DNA from: Planctomycetota bacterium
GTDB taxonomy: Bacteria; Planctomycetota; Planctomycetia; Pirellulales; Pirellulaceae
Direction: 5' to 3'
DNA length: 63,675 bases
NCBI GenBank assembly: GCA_029259935.1
Contig: JAJDEH010000274.1
Location: forward strand, 1 to 63,675
Part shown: one piece after another, positions 27,201-35,264 of the stretch
How the letters are laid out: every line of letters begins with the position of its first letter
Numbering within the stretch: the first letter of the stretch is position 1
Position numbers and translations under genes: made by a program
The notes under the pieces: generated by a model
Told to the model about the DNA's origin: nothing
Seen by the model: only the letters and a program-made list of their open reading frames with translations
The model's database searches: none

Positions 27201-27684
27201 GTTTCCCTCGGTGCGGGTCGTCCTGCAAATCCTCAACGCTTTACCCACGGCATTCATCGGCGGCGTGCTTGCGTTGGTCATCACCGATCAGCCGCTAACG
27301 GTCGCGAGCCTTGTCGGTTTCATTTCGCTGGGTGGCATCGCCGTTCGCAACGGCATTCTGCTGGTCACCCACTACTTCCATCTGATGAAAGAGGAAGGCG
27401 AGGACTTCACACGGGAAATGATCCTACGCGGCAGTCTCGAACGGCTGGCTCCCGTGCTGATGACGGCACTCACGGCAGGAATCGGCCTGCTTCCACTGGT
27501 TCTCGGCGGCAAGGAACCGGGCCGAGAGATCCTGTATCCGGTCGCCACGGTTATTGTTGGTGGGCTTGTGACCTCGACATTTTGCGAGTTCCTAATCCAC
27601 CCCGGAATCTTTTGGAAATTCAGCGGCAAGGACGCAGTCAAACTGGCTCAACTCGAAGATGCAAGGGAAAAAATCACTCCGTAA
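24232..27684 (+). CDS. CzcA/CusA-family heavy-metal RND efflux pump
   Basis: An inner-membrane proton antiporter subunit expected to export divalent or monovalent metal ions. The 1150-residue protein has the usual two repeats of a membrane helix plus large periplasmic loop. The N-terminus is ALRFRALVVVISLALLVYG with PIDVFPDLDRPRV, the TM4 proton-relay motif is GELVDDAIVDVENIFRR, and the second half has LGRNFLPDFDEGSVQ and GGIAVRNGILLV. The ATG 24232 has AAGGA upstream and starts the family homology; the open frame further upstream lies in the adaptor. Between residues about 145 and 240 there is an insertion absent from canonical CzcA (see findings). Metal specificity is not clear from sequence. 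Confidence 0.88.
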   Translation: MLNAVIRLALRFRALVVVISLALLVYGSYLGTQMPIDVFPDLDRPRVIIITECPGLATEEVETLVTQPIEIALMGASGVQAVRSQSTAGLNVIYIEFDWDTDIRAARQTVQERLTTLGSVLPDDILPQMTPPASIMGQIVVAGIYRQQGPNEGELYPIGKTGLLVELIPQEDKSTKALVWRPVDRHRLKTWELVSPDDITWHTSGKDAGQIESGEERRATITIDKRQHEVTFPTEASRQMSLRTISDWVVRPRILKVTGVAEAFILGGDRKQYQVRINPAALLEYDVTLQQVEQALKESNINTSGGFAVKGETERPIRVLGRLGPEPDRVLNDLRRIPVKGNEKRPVLLSQVAKVVEGPEFKRGDGSVNGRPGVVFTMVKQPHVDTRSLTDRLELALQEAEDSLPADIVINPELFQLRNFIDRGVFNVGEALVIGAVLVLIILFLFLLNFRTTFITLTAIPLSLVITTLVFRLIGHLTGTELSINVMTLGGIAVAMGELVDDAIVDVENIFRRLKENNTLDEPRPALQVVYEASKEIRSAIVFGTAVVILVFLPLFALSGVAGRLFAPLGVAYIVSILASLLVSLTVTPVLSYYLLPQSKSAHAETDGLLLRWLKRISTYLIRLSMARPVLLLVVTWVMVVIAGWQMSRLGRNFLPDFDEGSVQINLTLPPGSSLDASNEASGIIDRKLREMQKSEKNPDGEILHFVRRTGRAEMDEHASPVNAGEYILSMNPNGGRHREDILEQLLEELGQEVPGVDIEVEQPLAHLISHMVSGVYAQIAIKIHGDDIDTLQQLSVKVKTTVQAIDGVTPPVIEPIRMTEELHIKLRSDDLAFHGVTRAYVANIVQTALQGEVVSQVLEGQRRFDLLVRLEEDYRTDYANLGRLRIDLPNNRGQIELRELADIGPGSGPNAVNRENARRRMVIRCNTQGRDLASAVAEIEKRVDRDVTLPEGYFIEYGGQFESQQRATRTIIVLAGVSVIGMFVVLMVLFPSVRVVLQILNALPTAFIGGVLALVITDQPLTVASLVGFISLGGIAVRNGILLVTHYFHLMKEEGEDFTREMILRGSLERLAPVLMTALTAGIGLLPLVLGGKEPGREILYPVATVIVGGLVTSTFCEFLIHPGIFWKFSGKDAVKLAQLEDAREKITP

Positions 27685-27802
27685 TTCTACTGTCGAAATC
27701 GTTGGTTCCACGGCTGGTTGCCTGGCACCATTCAGAATTATTCAGAATTATGTCCCTGCAACGTCGCACGGACACACATTACCTTTTGCAAAGGAAGTTC
27801 AA

Positions 27803-28693
27803 ATGAAGACCCCTCAAATCTCGCTTTTGACAATCGTGATTATCTCGGCAATGTCATTTATGGTCGGCTGCGGCGGCAATGCCGAACAGGGACCCACCAA
27901 TCAGTCGGGAGCATCCGACGATCAAGGCAATACTAACAAAGCGGGCGGCGGGCACAGCCACGGAGCCGGCCCGCACGAAGGCACGTTAGCCGATTGGGGT
28001 GGCGGCAAATACCACGTCGAGTTCACCGTCGATCACGACAAACAGCAAGCTACCGTCTACATCCTGGGCGGCGATGAAACATCGACTTCGCCCATCAAGG
28101 CCGAAGAGATCCAACTGACCATCAAGGATCCAGCGATGCAAGTTACACTGCAGGCCGCGCCGCAAGAAGGCGATCCGGAAGGCTCTGCTTCACGTTTCGT
28201 GGGCAATCACGAGAGCCTCGGAGTGGTCCAGGAGTACGCAGGCACGATCACGGGTGTCATCGACGACACGCCGTACTCGGGCAACTTCAGTGAAGAACCA
28301 CATGGCACCGGCGGCCATGTACACGGAGACGACGACGCCCTGGTCTGGGAAGGTGAACCGAAAGAGCACGGTGATTTGCAGATCAAGCTCGGCCATCACG
28401 GCAAGCACCTGCACGCTGGCGAAGAAGTCGAACCAGCGGTTTCGATCACACGCGACGGCAGCCCGGTCAGCGATGCCAAGGTGTTCAACGCCCTGGTGAG
28501 CGCGGACGGCCAAACTGTCTTGGCGGAAGAGGTCGCCACCGTCTACGAACCGACGACGGAAGACGAGCCCGCTCACTATGCACAGGGAGCATTGTCCATT
28601 CCAAAGGATGTTAAGAAAGTCATCATCCGCTTTCGCATTGCTCCGGCGGAAGGTGACGAAGCAACGTTCGACGTTTCAGTCATGGTGGAATGA
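27803..28693 (+). CDS. His-rich lipoprotein of the metal-efflux cluster
   Basis: A 296-residue product with a lipoprotein signal (IISAMSFMVGCGGN, Cys23 at the lipobox), so probably membrane-anchored on the periplasmic side. A low-complexity Gly/Asn/His segment (HSHGAGPHEG) precedes a beta-rich region. A second His-rich patch (GTGGHVHGDDD, then KLGHHGKHLHAGEEVEP) leads to an immunoglobulin-like stretch near the end. No named family is recognised, but the position after the RND pump and the His content suggest metal binding or buffering. ATG 27803 has AAGGAAG upstream. An outer-membrane TolC-type channel is missing from the cluster. Confidence 0.7.
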   Translation: MKTPQISLLTIVIISAMSFMVGCGGNAEQGPTNQSGASDDQGNTNKAGGGHSHGAGPHEGTLADWGGGKYHVEFTVDHDKQQATVYILGGDETSTSPIKAEEIQLTIKDPAMQVTLQAAPQEGDPEGSASRFVGNHESLGVVQEYAGTITGVIDDTPYSGNFSEEPHGTGGHVHGDDDALVWEGEPKEHGDLQIKLGHHGKHLHAGEEVEPAVSITRDGSPVSDAKVFNALVSADGQTVLAEEVATVYEPTTEDEPAHYAQGALSIPKDVKKVIIRFRIAPAEGDEATFDVSVMVE

Positions 28694-29301
28694 GTCGATC
28701 GAGCTGAGCCGCTGGACAATTGATCACGGAAAGTGCAACGTGCGCTCGGCTGCCCGGGACCGACGGATCACGCGACGAGCAACCCTGGCAGGGACGCCAG
28801 GCCGCCGACCGTCCGCCAGCGCTTTCCAGATTGTGTCTAGCCAGCTAAAATAGAGATAGAACACTTGCGAGTGAAACAATCGCTCTTCGGCGGTCATGCA
28901 GGGGCTCGTGCTGTCGTATGTTACAAACTCTTCAGTGCGCCGTTTTGGCCGCACAACCTGGGCGGTGCAGGTAAGCTGTCAACAACCAATAAGCGTGCAT
29001 GTATGAAGGCCTATCTGGTCGACGAGCAGGTTGGCGAGGGGTACGTTGATCCGACGAGGCAATTCGCCTATTGAAGTCAGGCGACGTCCGCATATCAGCC
29101 TGGACCATGTCCTCAGAGACGACCAGCACGGTGCGGCCTAGCGGAGGGTGTCGCGCGACGGCTTGTTGATGTGTTGGGGGCGTTTTCCGTGAACGGCGTT
29201 CGAAACGCGATTGAAAACCCGGGGCTCTAGCCTGACTTCGGTTGCCCACCCTATAATTGATGTCTGTCGTCATCACCGTCCACGATGACCGAGGAAACGC
29301 T
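28694..29301. other. Gene-poor stretch between metal cluster and BFN gene
   Basis: 608 bases without a convincing gene. A minus-strand fragment (about 28724-28954) reads VFYLYFSWLDTIWKALAD before an Arg-rich tail; it lacks a ribosome site and could be a remnant. A TATAAT at 29252-29257 lies 44 bases before the next start and is a candidate -10 box without a clear -35 box. Confidence 0.4.
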
Positions 29302-29709
29302 ATGCCGGTACACATGCAGTTGTCGCGAATTATTATTAGTGAAATTAACGACCAGCAGGTCATTTATTTGCAAGAAGTCGATGGCGATCGAACTTTCCCC
29401 ATCCTGATTGGTATTTTTGAAGCGACGAGTATCGACCGCCGCGTTAAACAATATCCGTCGCCCCGGCCGCTGACTCATGATTTGCTGGTCAATGCCGTCG
29501 AGTCGTTGGGGGCCGAGTTGGATAGCGTCGTGATAAACGAACTGCGGGATCATACCTACTTCGCTAAACTGCGAGTCAAGCAGGATGGCGAATTGGTGGA
29601 GATCGATTCACGCCCCTCGGACGCGATCGCCGTTGCGGTTACTTGCGATCCCAATCTACCCATCTATGTCTCGGAAGAAGTTCTTGACGACGCGGCGATG
29701 GACTCGTGA
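29302..29709 (+). CDS. Bifunctional nuclease (BFN/DUF151) domain protein
   Basis: A 135-residue single-domain protein of the DUF151/BFN family. Landmarks are the beta start MQLSRIIISEINDQQVIYLQE, the FPILIGIFEA motif with conserved Gly and acidic residue, RPLTHDLLVNAVESLGAELD, and EIDSRPSDAIAVAV with the SRPSDAI signature. Family members have been linked to nuclease activity in plants and a BFN fold in bacteria; the substrate here is unknown. The ATG at 29302 is preferred for its GAGGAAA site. It is followed by homoserine dehydrogenase after 94 bases. Confidence 0.88.
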   Translation: MPVHMQLSRIIISEINDQQVIYLQEVDGDRTFPILIGIFEATSIDRRVKQYPSPRPLTHDLLVNAVESLGAELDSVVINELRDHTYFAKLRVKQDGELVEIDSRPSDAIAVAVTCDPNLPIYVSEEVLDDAAMDS

Positions 29710-29803
29710 GACAGGATTGTGAATCGCACTGGGGGCTCTCTACGTTCGACCCTCGCCATGTTGTCGACGCGCCTCATCCATTTTGTTGGAACCAGGAGAA
29801 GTA

Positions 29804-31369
29804 ATGGAGCCGGAATCTGAACCAATGAGAATCGGAATTCTCGGTTGCGGAGCCGTGGGGCGGCCTCTGCTGAAAATGCTGTTGCGCGAGGAGCAAAGTG
29901 TCGCGGTGAAGTTCGTGGTGGTTCGCGATCCGTCTCATGAAAAGCATCAATGGCTGCGCGACACCGGCATTTCGCTGGTCTCGGGGGAACAATTCGACAA
30001 AGACTTTGCCGCGGTTGTCTCGCCCGTGGATACCGTGGTGGAGCTCATCGGCGAATCAAAGAACGCCGCCGGAGTCGATCCTTACGAGCTAACTCGCAAT
30101 CGCATCGACTTGTTGTTGCGGGCGGGTAAGAACGTGGTGACCGCCAACAAGACCGTCATCTCCAGATGGGGTCGCGAATTGATTGAGACCGCGCGGGAGT
30201 ATTCCGCCGTGCTTGCCTTGGAGGCGGCCGTTTGCGGAAGCATCCCGATCATTCGATTAATGCGCGACCATTGGCGCGGGCAGCGCATTCGTAAGTTGGT
30301 CGGGATCTTGAACGGAACCTGCAACTTCATTTTGACCGTCATGCCCAAGTTCCTCGCTCAAAACGAAGACGTGCGGCGGTCGCATCAAGAACAGTTTCAG
30401 AATCCGGCGATGGCCTGGGCCTTCGAGCAAGCACTTCAAAACGGATTCGCCGAAGCACCCTCGGACGACGTGCGGGACGTCTCGACCGATACCGAAAACG
30501 CTGATCTAAGCGGTCGCGACGCGGCCGAAAAACTGGCGATCCTAGCGGGGATGACCTTTGGAGTGGACGTCGATTGTCAGCGCGATATGTTGCTGTCCCC
30601 GATTCTCAATGTGACGCCGGCGGACATCGAATTTTGCGAGGAAATGGGTTACACGATCAAGCAACTGGCGGTCGCGGAACTGGTCGACGGCCAGTTGAGA
30701 ATGTCGGTTCAGCCAACTTTAGTACCGAACTATCACCCGCTGGCCAATGTCTCCAACGAATACAACGCGATATACATCGAGGGCGAGGTCGTCGAGAACG
30801 ACCCGGTGGATGCGGGACATTTCGGCAGCCAACTCTACTACGGCAAGGGTGCCGGTGAGGCGACGGCCACGGCTGCGTTTGCCGACGTGATGGACATCCG
30901 CGCCGCAATTGCCAGGAACATCCGAGTTGAAGACGCAAGAGATATCACGGTCTTGCCCTCGGGCGAACACGACTTTGTCGGCTATATTCGTTCCGCCTGC
31001 AAAGACATTCCCGGGGTCTTCAAACGAAAGGCGGCCGTCCTGTTCGGTGAAACGGATGACGAGCAAATCAGCGTCGAGCAAATAATCAATCTGCCGACGC
31101 TCAGGAGCGAACACAATGAGTTGGTGCCCGACATGATCCTTATCGATTGGACGAAGTATCGGTTGATCCAACGAGCGATGTCACAATTTCAGACGGAAGA
31201 AGTAGAAGACCGCGTTAGCGGCCGATCAACAAAATTATCGGAAACCCCGCCGTTGTTTCTGCCGATCGCGGCTTCGCTGGAAGATAAAAGCAAATCGCGT
31301 CGGGCGTACAGTGCGACTTCGCCGCAAGGGTTTCCGTTTACGAAGGCCGGCTCAAGCAGCGGCAAATGA
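29804..31369 (+). CDS. hom: Homoserine dehydrogenase
   Basis: The enzyme reduces aspartate semialdehyde to homoserine, on the path to methionine, threonine and isoleucine. The 521-residue product has an N-terminal Rossmann fold (GILGCGAVGRPLL), the NKTVISRWG segment, the ILNGTCNFIL active-site motif, and a C-terminal ACT-like regulatory part (VGYIRSACKDIPGVF). It is longer than usual: extra residues at about 185-203 and 219-238 interrupt the normally short GYAE-DP-DV-DA stretch, and a Lys/Ser-rich tail is added. ATG 29804 has AGGAG upstream. lysS starts 11 bases after its stop with its own AGGAG, so the two form an operon. Confidence 0.9.
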   Translation: MEPESEPMRIGILGCGAVGRPLLKMLLREEQSVAVKFVVVRDPSHEKHQWLRDTGISLVSGEQFDKDFAAVVSPVDTVVELIGESKNAAGVDPYELTRNRIDLLLRAGKNVVTANKTVISRWGRELIETAREYSAVLALEAAVCGSIPIIRLMRDHWRGQRIRKLVGILNGTCNFILTVMPKFLAQNEDVRRSHQEQFQNPAMAWAFEQALQNGFAEAPSDDVRDVSTDTENADLSGRDAAEKLAILAGMTFGVDVDCQRDMLLSPILNVTPADIEFCEEMGYTIKQLAVAELVDGQLRMSVQPTLVPNYHPLANVSNEYNAIYIEGEVVENDPVDAGHFGSQLYYGKGAGEATATAAFADVMDIRAAIARNIRVEDARDITVLPSGEHDFVGYIRSACKDIPGVFKRKAAVLFGETDDEQISVEQIINLPTLRSEHNELVPDMILIDWTKYRLIQRAMSQFQTEEVEDRVSGRSTKLSETPPLFLPIAASLEDKSKSRRAYSATSPQGFPFTKAGSSSGK

Positions 31370-31380
31370 AGGAGAATTGA

Positions 31381-32937
31381 ATGGCGACGGACCACCGACA
31401 GGTTCGCTTGGAAAAGTTACAGTCACTGCGCGACGCGGGCGTCGAGCCGTATCCCTATCGGTTCGACCGGAGCCATTTGATCGGCGAAATTCGCGAGAAT
31501 TGGGACCACCTGGAGGGTGAAGCGCAGAGCGACGAACCGGTCCGCGCGGCGGGTCGCATCACCAACTGGCGGAACATGGGTAAGACGATTTTTGCCGATC
31601 TGCACGACCAGTCGGGACGGGTCCAAGCTTTTCTGAATAAGAAACTCCTGGGCGACGATGCGTTCGCGCAACTGAAACTTTGCGATCTAGGTGATTGGCT
31701 GGGCGTCAGCGGCCACTTGTTTCGAACACGAACCGGCGAACTGAGCGTCAGGGTCGAAAACGCGGAGGTCCTTTGCAAGTCGCTACGGCCGCTTCCCGAA
31801 AAGCACCATGGACTGCAGAATCCCGAGTTGATCTATCGCGACCGCAGTGCGTACTTTGCCAGCGCCCCCGAGGCCCGTGATGTCTTCGTGATGCGTTCCA
31901 AGGCCATCACGGCTATTCGTGAATTCATGACCGGCCGCGGTTACATGGAAATGGAAACGCCGTTGCTTCAGCCCGTCTATGGCGGTGCCGCCGCGCGGCC
32001 TTTCAAGACTCATGTGTGGGCCATCGACAACGATTATTACCTGCAGATATCGCCCGAACTCTATCTCAAGCGGTTGATCTGCGGCGGCTTTGACAAGGTG
32101 TTCACGGTCTCGAAGAACTTTCGCAACGAAGGCATCGATAAGACCCACAATCCTGAATTCACCATGATGGAAAGCTACGAGGCGTACGCCGACTATCGCG
32201 ACATCATGGAACTGACCGAGAATCTGTATGCCCACGTTTTCCGCACGGTACGTGATACGACAAAAGTGGAATTCGGCGGGGGAGATGACGGTGAAGAGTC
32301 GATCGAACTCGACTTTGAGCCGCCCTGGCCGCGGCTGAAGATGCTGGACTTGGTGAATGAGCATACGGGCATCGACGTTGGGGCACTGGATGCCGAAGGC
32401 TTACGGTCGGCGCTGCGCGACTTGCCGGACAACGATCCGTTCCTTGTTCAAGAGGTGCCCAAGGGCGAATTGGACAAGTGGTCATGGGGCAAGCTGGTGC
32501 AAGCCTTGTTCGAGTTTCACGCGGAGCACAAGCTGATTCAGCCTTGCTTCGTGATCGATCATCCGGTCGAATCGACGCCGTTGTGCAAGATCCACCGAGA
32601 AGATCCGCGGCTGATCGAACGGTTCGAGCCGTTCGCCAACGGTTGGGAAATCGGCAACGCCTACTCGGAACTTAATGACCCGGTTCGCCAGCGACAATTG
32701 CTGGAACAGCAGTCGGACGACCGTGACGCGGGTGATGAAGAAGCGAACCCGCTGGACGAAGATTTTCTTGCGGCCATCGATTTGGGAATGCCGCCGACGG
32801 GCGGCTTGGGCATTGGCGTCGACCGCATGATCATGTTGCTAACCAACCGGGCGAACATCAAGGACGTGATCCTGTTTCCCTTCACCGGCACGGGCCAGCA
32901 GCGGACGACTCAGACCGACGACGAGGAGTCCGAGTAG
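31381..32937 (+). CDS. lysS: Lysyl-tRNA synthetase, class II
   Basis: The enzyme charges tRNA-Lys. The 518-residue protein has the N-terminal OB fold anticodon domain (about 50-145), motif 1 (TGRGYMEMETPLL), motif 2 (VSKNFRNEGIDKTHNPEFTMME) and motif 3 (TGGLGIGVDRMIMLL) near the C-terminus. These identify class II LysS rather than the archaeal class I enzyme. A strongly acidic tail (DDEESE) closes it. It follows hom by 11 bases and has a GGAG ribosome site. Confidence 0.95.
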   Translation: MATDHRQVRLEKLQSLRDAGVEPYPYRFDRSHLIGEIRENWDHLEGEAQSDEPVRAAGRITNWRNMGKTIFADLHDQSGRVQAFLNKKLLGDDAFAQLKLCDLGDWLGVSGHLFRTRTGELSVRVENAEVLCKSLRPLPEKHHGLQNPELIYRDRSAYFASAPEARDVFVMRSKAITAIREFMTGRGYMEMETPLLQPVYGGAAARPFKTHVWAIDNDYYLQISPELYLKRLICGGFDKVFTVSKNFRNEGIDKTHNPEFTMMESYEAYADYRDIMELTENLYAHVFRTVRDTTKVEFGGGDDGEESIELDFEPPWPRLKMLDLVNEHTGIDVGALDAEGLRSALRDLPDNDPFLVQEVPKGELDKWSWGKLVQALFEFHAEHKLIQPCFVIDHPVESTPLCKIHREDPRLIERFEPFANGWEIGNAYSELNDPVRQRQLLEQQSDDRDAGDEEANPLDEDFLAAIDLGMPPTGGLGIGVDRMIMLLTNRANIKDVILFPFTGTGQQRTTQTDDEESE

Positions 32938-33411
32938 TACTGTGATAATGAAGAAAAAGAGGAGGCAGATCGACCGAGCCGCTTTTCTTGAGGTTCGTGG
33001 CGAGAGAACACTTCAACCTTAGTACGGCCGCTGCTGACCTACCTCGCAACCCTCGCCGGATAAACAAGAATCGGCTCGCCAAACTCTTTCCAATAATGCG
33101 AAACCAGAACTGAGACGTTGGGAGACAAATGCCTCGAAGCCGGCGGTGAAGATGTCGCGTCGATCCATGGCCTGTTGCCATTCGCGGATCGATTCAACCC
33201 TTGAACCCGTCGCGGACCCGCTTGCCCCGTCGGTTCGCAATTGGCCGTCGAGCCTTGTCGGCGATCGGCTGGCCAAAACTACAAATCAGGGCCAGCCTTA
33301 TTGACCGGGGCGAGCCGCACCTACTATCTTCGAGTAAGTGGTGGCTCCGAGCATCCAGCGGTTGGCTGGTGCCCGCCGTGGTGAGTTGCCCGTTTTACTC
33401 CGTAGGTGTTC
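32938..33411 (+). other. Intergenic stretch before the histidine-kinase gene
   Basis: 474 bases where I see no supported gene, RNA gene or strong hairpin. Minus-strand frames here have no family motif. The sequence becomes GC-poorer just after lysS (a GAAAAAGAGGAGG run), with nothing terminator-like. Confidence 0.4.
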
Positions 33412-34380
33412 ATGTCCACCCGTCTTCGCTGGCCCATTACGCTTGCCGTCGTGATGATCGTGCTGCTGGTGGCACTGATCGTGGGATGGGTATTGCTGGC
33501 GGTTTTCGGGGACACCATTCGAGCCCTTTACTGGACTCTGCTGTCGGTGGGCACTGTGTTCCTGGTTGCCGTGTTGGTGGGAGTCGTCGCGTATCTTGTA
33601 ATTTCCATCAAGACCATCAACCTCAACCAGCGACAGTCCAACTTCATGGACAGCGTAACGCACGAGTTGAAATCACCCATCGCCTCGCTGAAGCTCTATC
33701 TGCAAACGCTGAACCGGCGGCAGGTGACCGAGGAGGAAGGCGAGAACTTTCGCCGCTTCATGCTGGAAGACGTCGAGCGGCTTGATCACTTGATCAATCA
33801 TTTGCTTGATGCCGCGCGGCTGGATCGCGAAGCCGTCGACAGCGAGATCGAAGACGTTGAACTGGCCGAACTGTTGCGGCGCTGCGCCCAGTCGGTCTGC
33901 TTGCGATACCGCGTGCCGCCCGAAGACGTCGCGCTCGATTTGCACCCTTGCCACGTGCGTGCGCGGCCCGTCGATCTGGATATGATCTTCCGCAATCTGA
34001 TTGACAACGCGGTCAAGTACGCCGGCAACCCGCCACGGATCGAGGTCGCCGTGAAAGCCAAGGCCAAGACGAAAGGCGATGGCCAGATCCTCATTCGGAT
34101 CGCCGACAACGGCTCGGGAATTCCCTTGCCGTTGCGGCGAAAAATCTTTGGCCGCTTTGTGCGGCTGGGATTCGAATTGGAACGCGACAAACCGGGAACG
34201 GGGCTTGGTTTGTATATCGTCCGCACGTTGGTCCATCGCTTGCGCGGCAGGGTGCGCGTGCATGATAACGAAAAAGGATCAGGAACCGTGTTCGAGGTTC
34301 AATTACCCGGAACGCCCGCCGCCGATTCGACGGAAAACCCCGTGACGCCGCTGGCACCGCCGGAGACGCAACTCACATGA
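33412..34380 (+). CDS. Membrane sensor histidine kinase
   Basis: The 322-residue protein has two membrane helices (about 9-32 and 43-67) with almost no extracytoplasmic loop between them, so sensing is probably within or near the membrane. The phosphoacceptor is His84 in SVTHELKSPIASLKL. The N box is NLIDNAVKYA, and the G boxes are DNGSGIP and GTGLGLYIV. No HAMP domain is visible. The ATG at 33412 is preferred over GTG 33406. The stop overlaps the start of the response regulator by four bases (ATGA), so the two form a two-component pair. Confidence 0.88.
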   Translation: MSTRLRWPITLAVVMIVLLVALIVGWVLLAVFGDTIRALYWTLLSVGTVFLVAVLVGVVAYLVISIKTINLNQRQSNFMDSVTHELKSPIASLKLYLQTLNRRQVTEEEGENFRRFMLEDVERLDHLINHLLDAARLDREAVDSEIEDVELAELLRRCAQSVCLRYRVPPEDVALDLHPCHVRARPVDLDMIFRNLIDNAVKYAGNPPRIEVAVKAKAKTKGDGQILIRIADNGSGIPLPLRRKIFGRFVRLGFELERDKPGTGLGLYIVRTLVHRLRGRVRVHDNEKGSGTVFEVQLPGTPAADSTENPVTPLAPPETQLT

Positions 34381-35114
34381 CCGATGCCAAACACATCCTG
34401 GTGGTCGAAGACGAGAGCCACCTGGCGATCGGCATCAAGTACAACTTGGAAGCCGAACGCTATCAGGTTACGACCGTCGGCGACGGCCCGTCGGCGCTGA
34501 AGGTGATCGAGGAGAGTCCCGACGACATCGATTTGGTCATTCTCGATATCATGCTGCCGGGCATGAGCGGTTACGAGGTGTGCGAGTCGATTCGCGATCA
34601 GGGGCGCGACACGCCGGTGCTCATTCTGAGTGCCCGTACGTTGTCGGAAGACCGCACGCGGGGCTTCGACGTGGGCGCCAACCAGTATTTGAACAAACCG
34701 TTTGAATTGGATGAACTGCTGAGCCGCGTAAAGAATTTGTTGTTCTTGAACGATCGACGCAAGGAGCGAAGGCCCAGCGCCGAGGGAATGCTGAAGCAGT
34801 TCGAGTTCCGCGACGCGAAAATCGACTTCGACACTTTTGAGGTCACCGTGGCGGATCAGCCGGTTCGCATGACCAAGATGGAAATGAAACTGCTGGGCTA
34901 TTTCATCGAAAACGAAGGGCGCGTCGTTTCACGGCAAGAGCTTCTGGAAAACGTGTGGGATTTGGCCGGCAGCCTGTCGACCCGTGCTCCCGACCAGTTC
35001 ATCCGTCGCCTGCGCAAGATTTTTGAGAAAGAAGCCGCCGATCCGAAACACTTTCTAACGATCCGTGATGCCGGTTATCGGTTTATCGCCGAGCCGGATT
35101 TGGATGGCGATTGA
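34377..35114 (+). CDS. OmpR/PhoB-type response regulator
   Basis: A 245-residue transcription factor. The receiver domain has VVEDE at the N-terminus, Asp57 as phosphoacceptor (LVILDIMLPG) and the Lys of LNKPFEL. The C-terminal winged helix-turn-helix (about 140-240) shows LTKMEMKLL-like residues (here VRMTKMEMKLLGYF), VVSRQELLENVW and RAPDQFIRRLRKIF. It is translationally coupled to the kinase upstream and 150 bases upstream of the STN-like gene, which is a plausible target because both are co-directional. Its DNA site is not identifiable. Confidence 0.9.
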   Translation: MTDAKHILVVEDESHLAIGIKYNLEAERYQVTTVGDGPSALKVIEESPDDIDLVILDIMLPGMSGYEVCESIRDQGRDTPVLILSARTLSEDRTRGFDVGANQYLNKPFELDELLSRVKNLLFLNDRRKERRPSAEGMLKQFEFRDAKIDFDTFEVTVADQPVRMTKMEMKLLGYFIENEGRVVSRQELLENVWDLAGSLSTRAPDQFIRRLRKIFEKEAADPKHFLTIRDAGYRFIAEPDLDGD

Positions 35115-35151
35115 ACGTGGAGTGCCGTTGTGGCGTACCTGTGCAACTAAC

Positions 35152-35188
35152 GGAGGGACCCTCCAGCTCCCGCCTTAACAAGGGGGAG
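35152..35188. repeat. Pair of inverted repeats after the response regulator
   Basis: A perfect GGAGGG-A-CCCTCC dyad (35152-35164) is followed by an imperfect CTCCCGCCTT / AAGGGGGAG hairpin (35167-35188, one bulge). Neither is followed by a T-run. They may form a weak terminator or a regulator-binding site before the STN-like gene. Confidence 0.45.
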
Positions 35189-35264
35189 AACCGAAGGCTG
35201 AGGAGCACGACTAACTGAAGTAGAGGCAAGTTGTTTGGACCAATCCTTTCCCAGGAACAGAGTC

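Noticed and set aside
28865..29074. Short plus-strand open frame after the His-rich lipoprotein
   Set aside because: No ribosome site or family resemblance; composition is not convincing.
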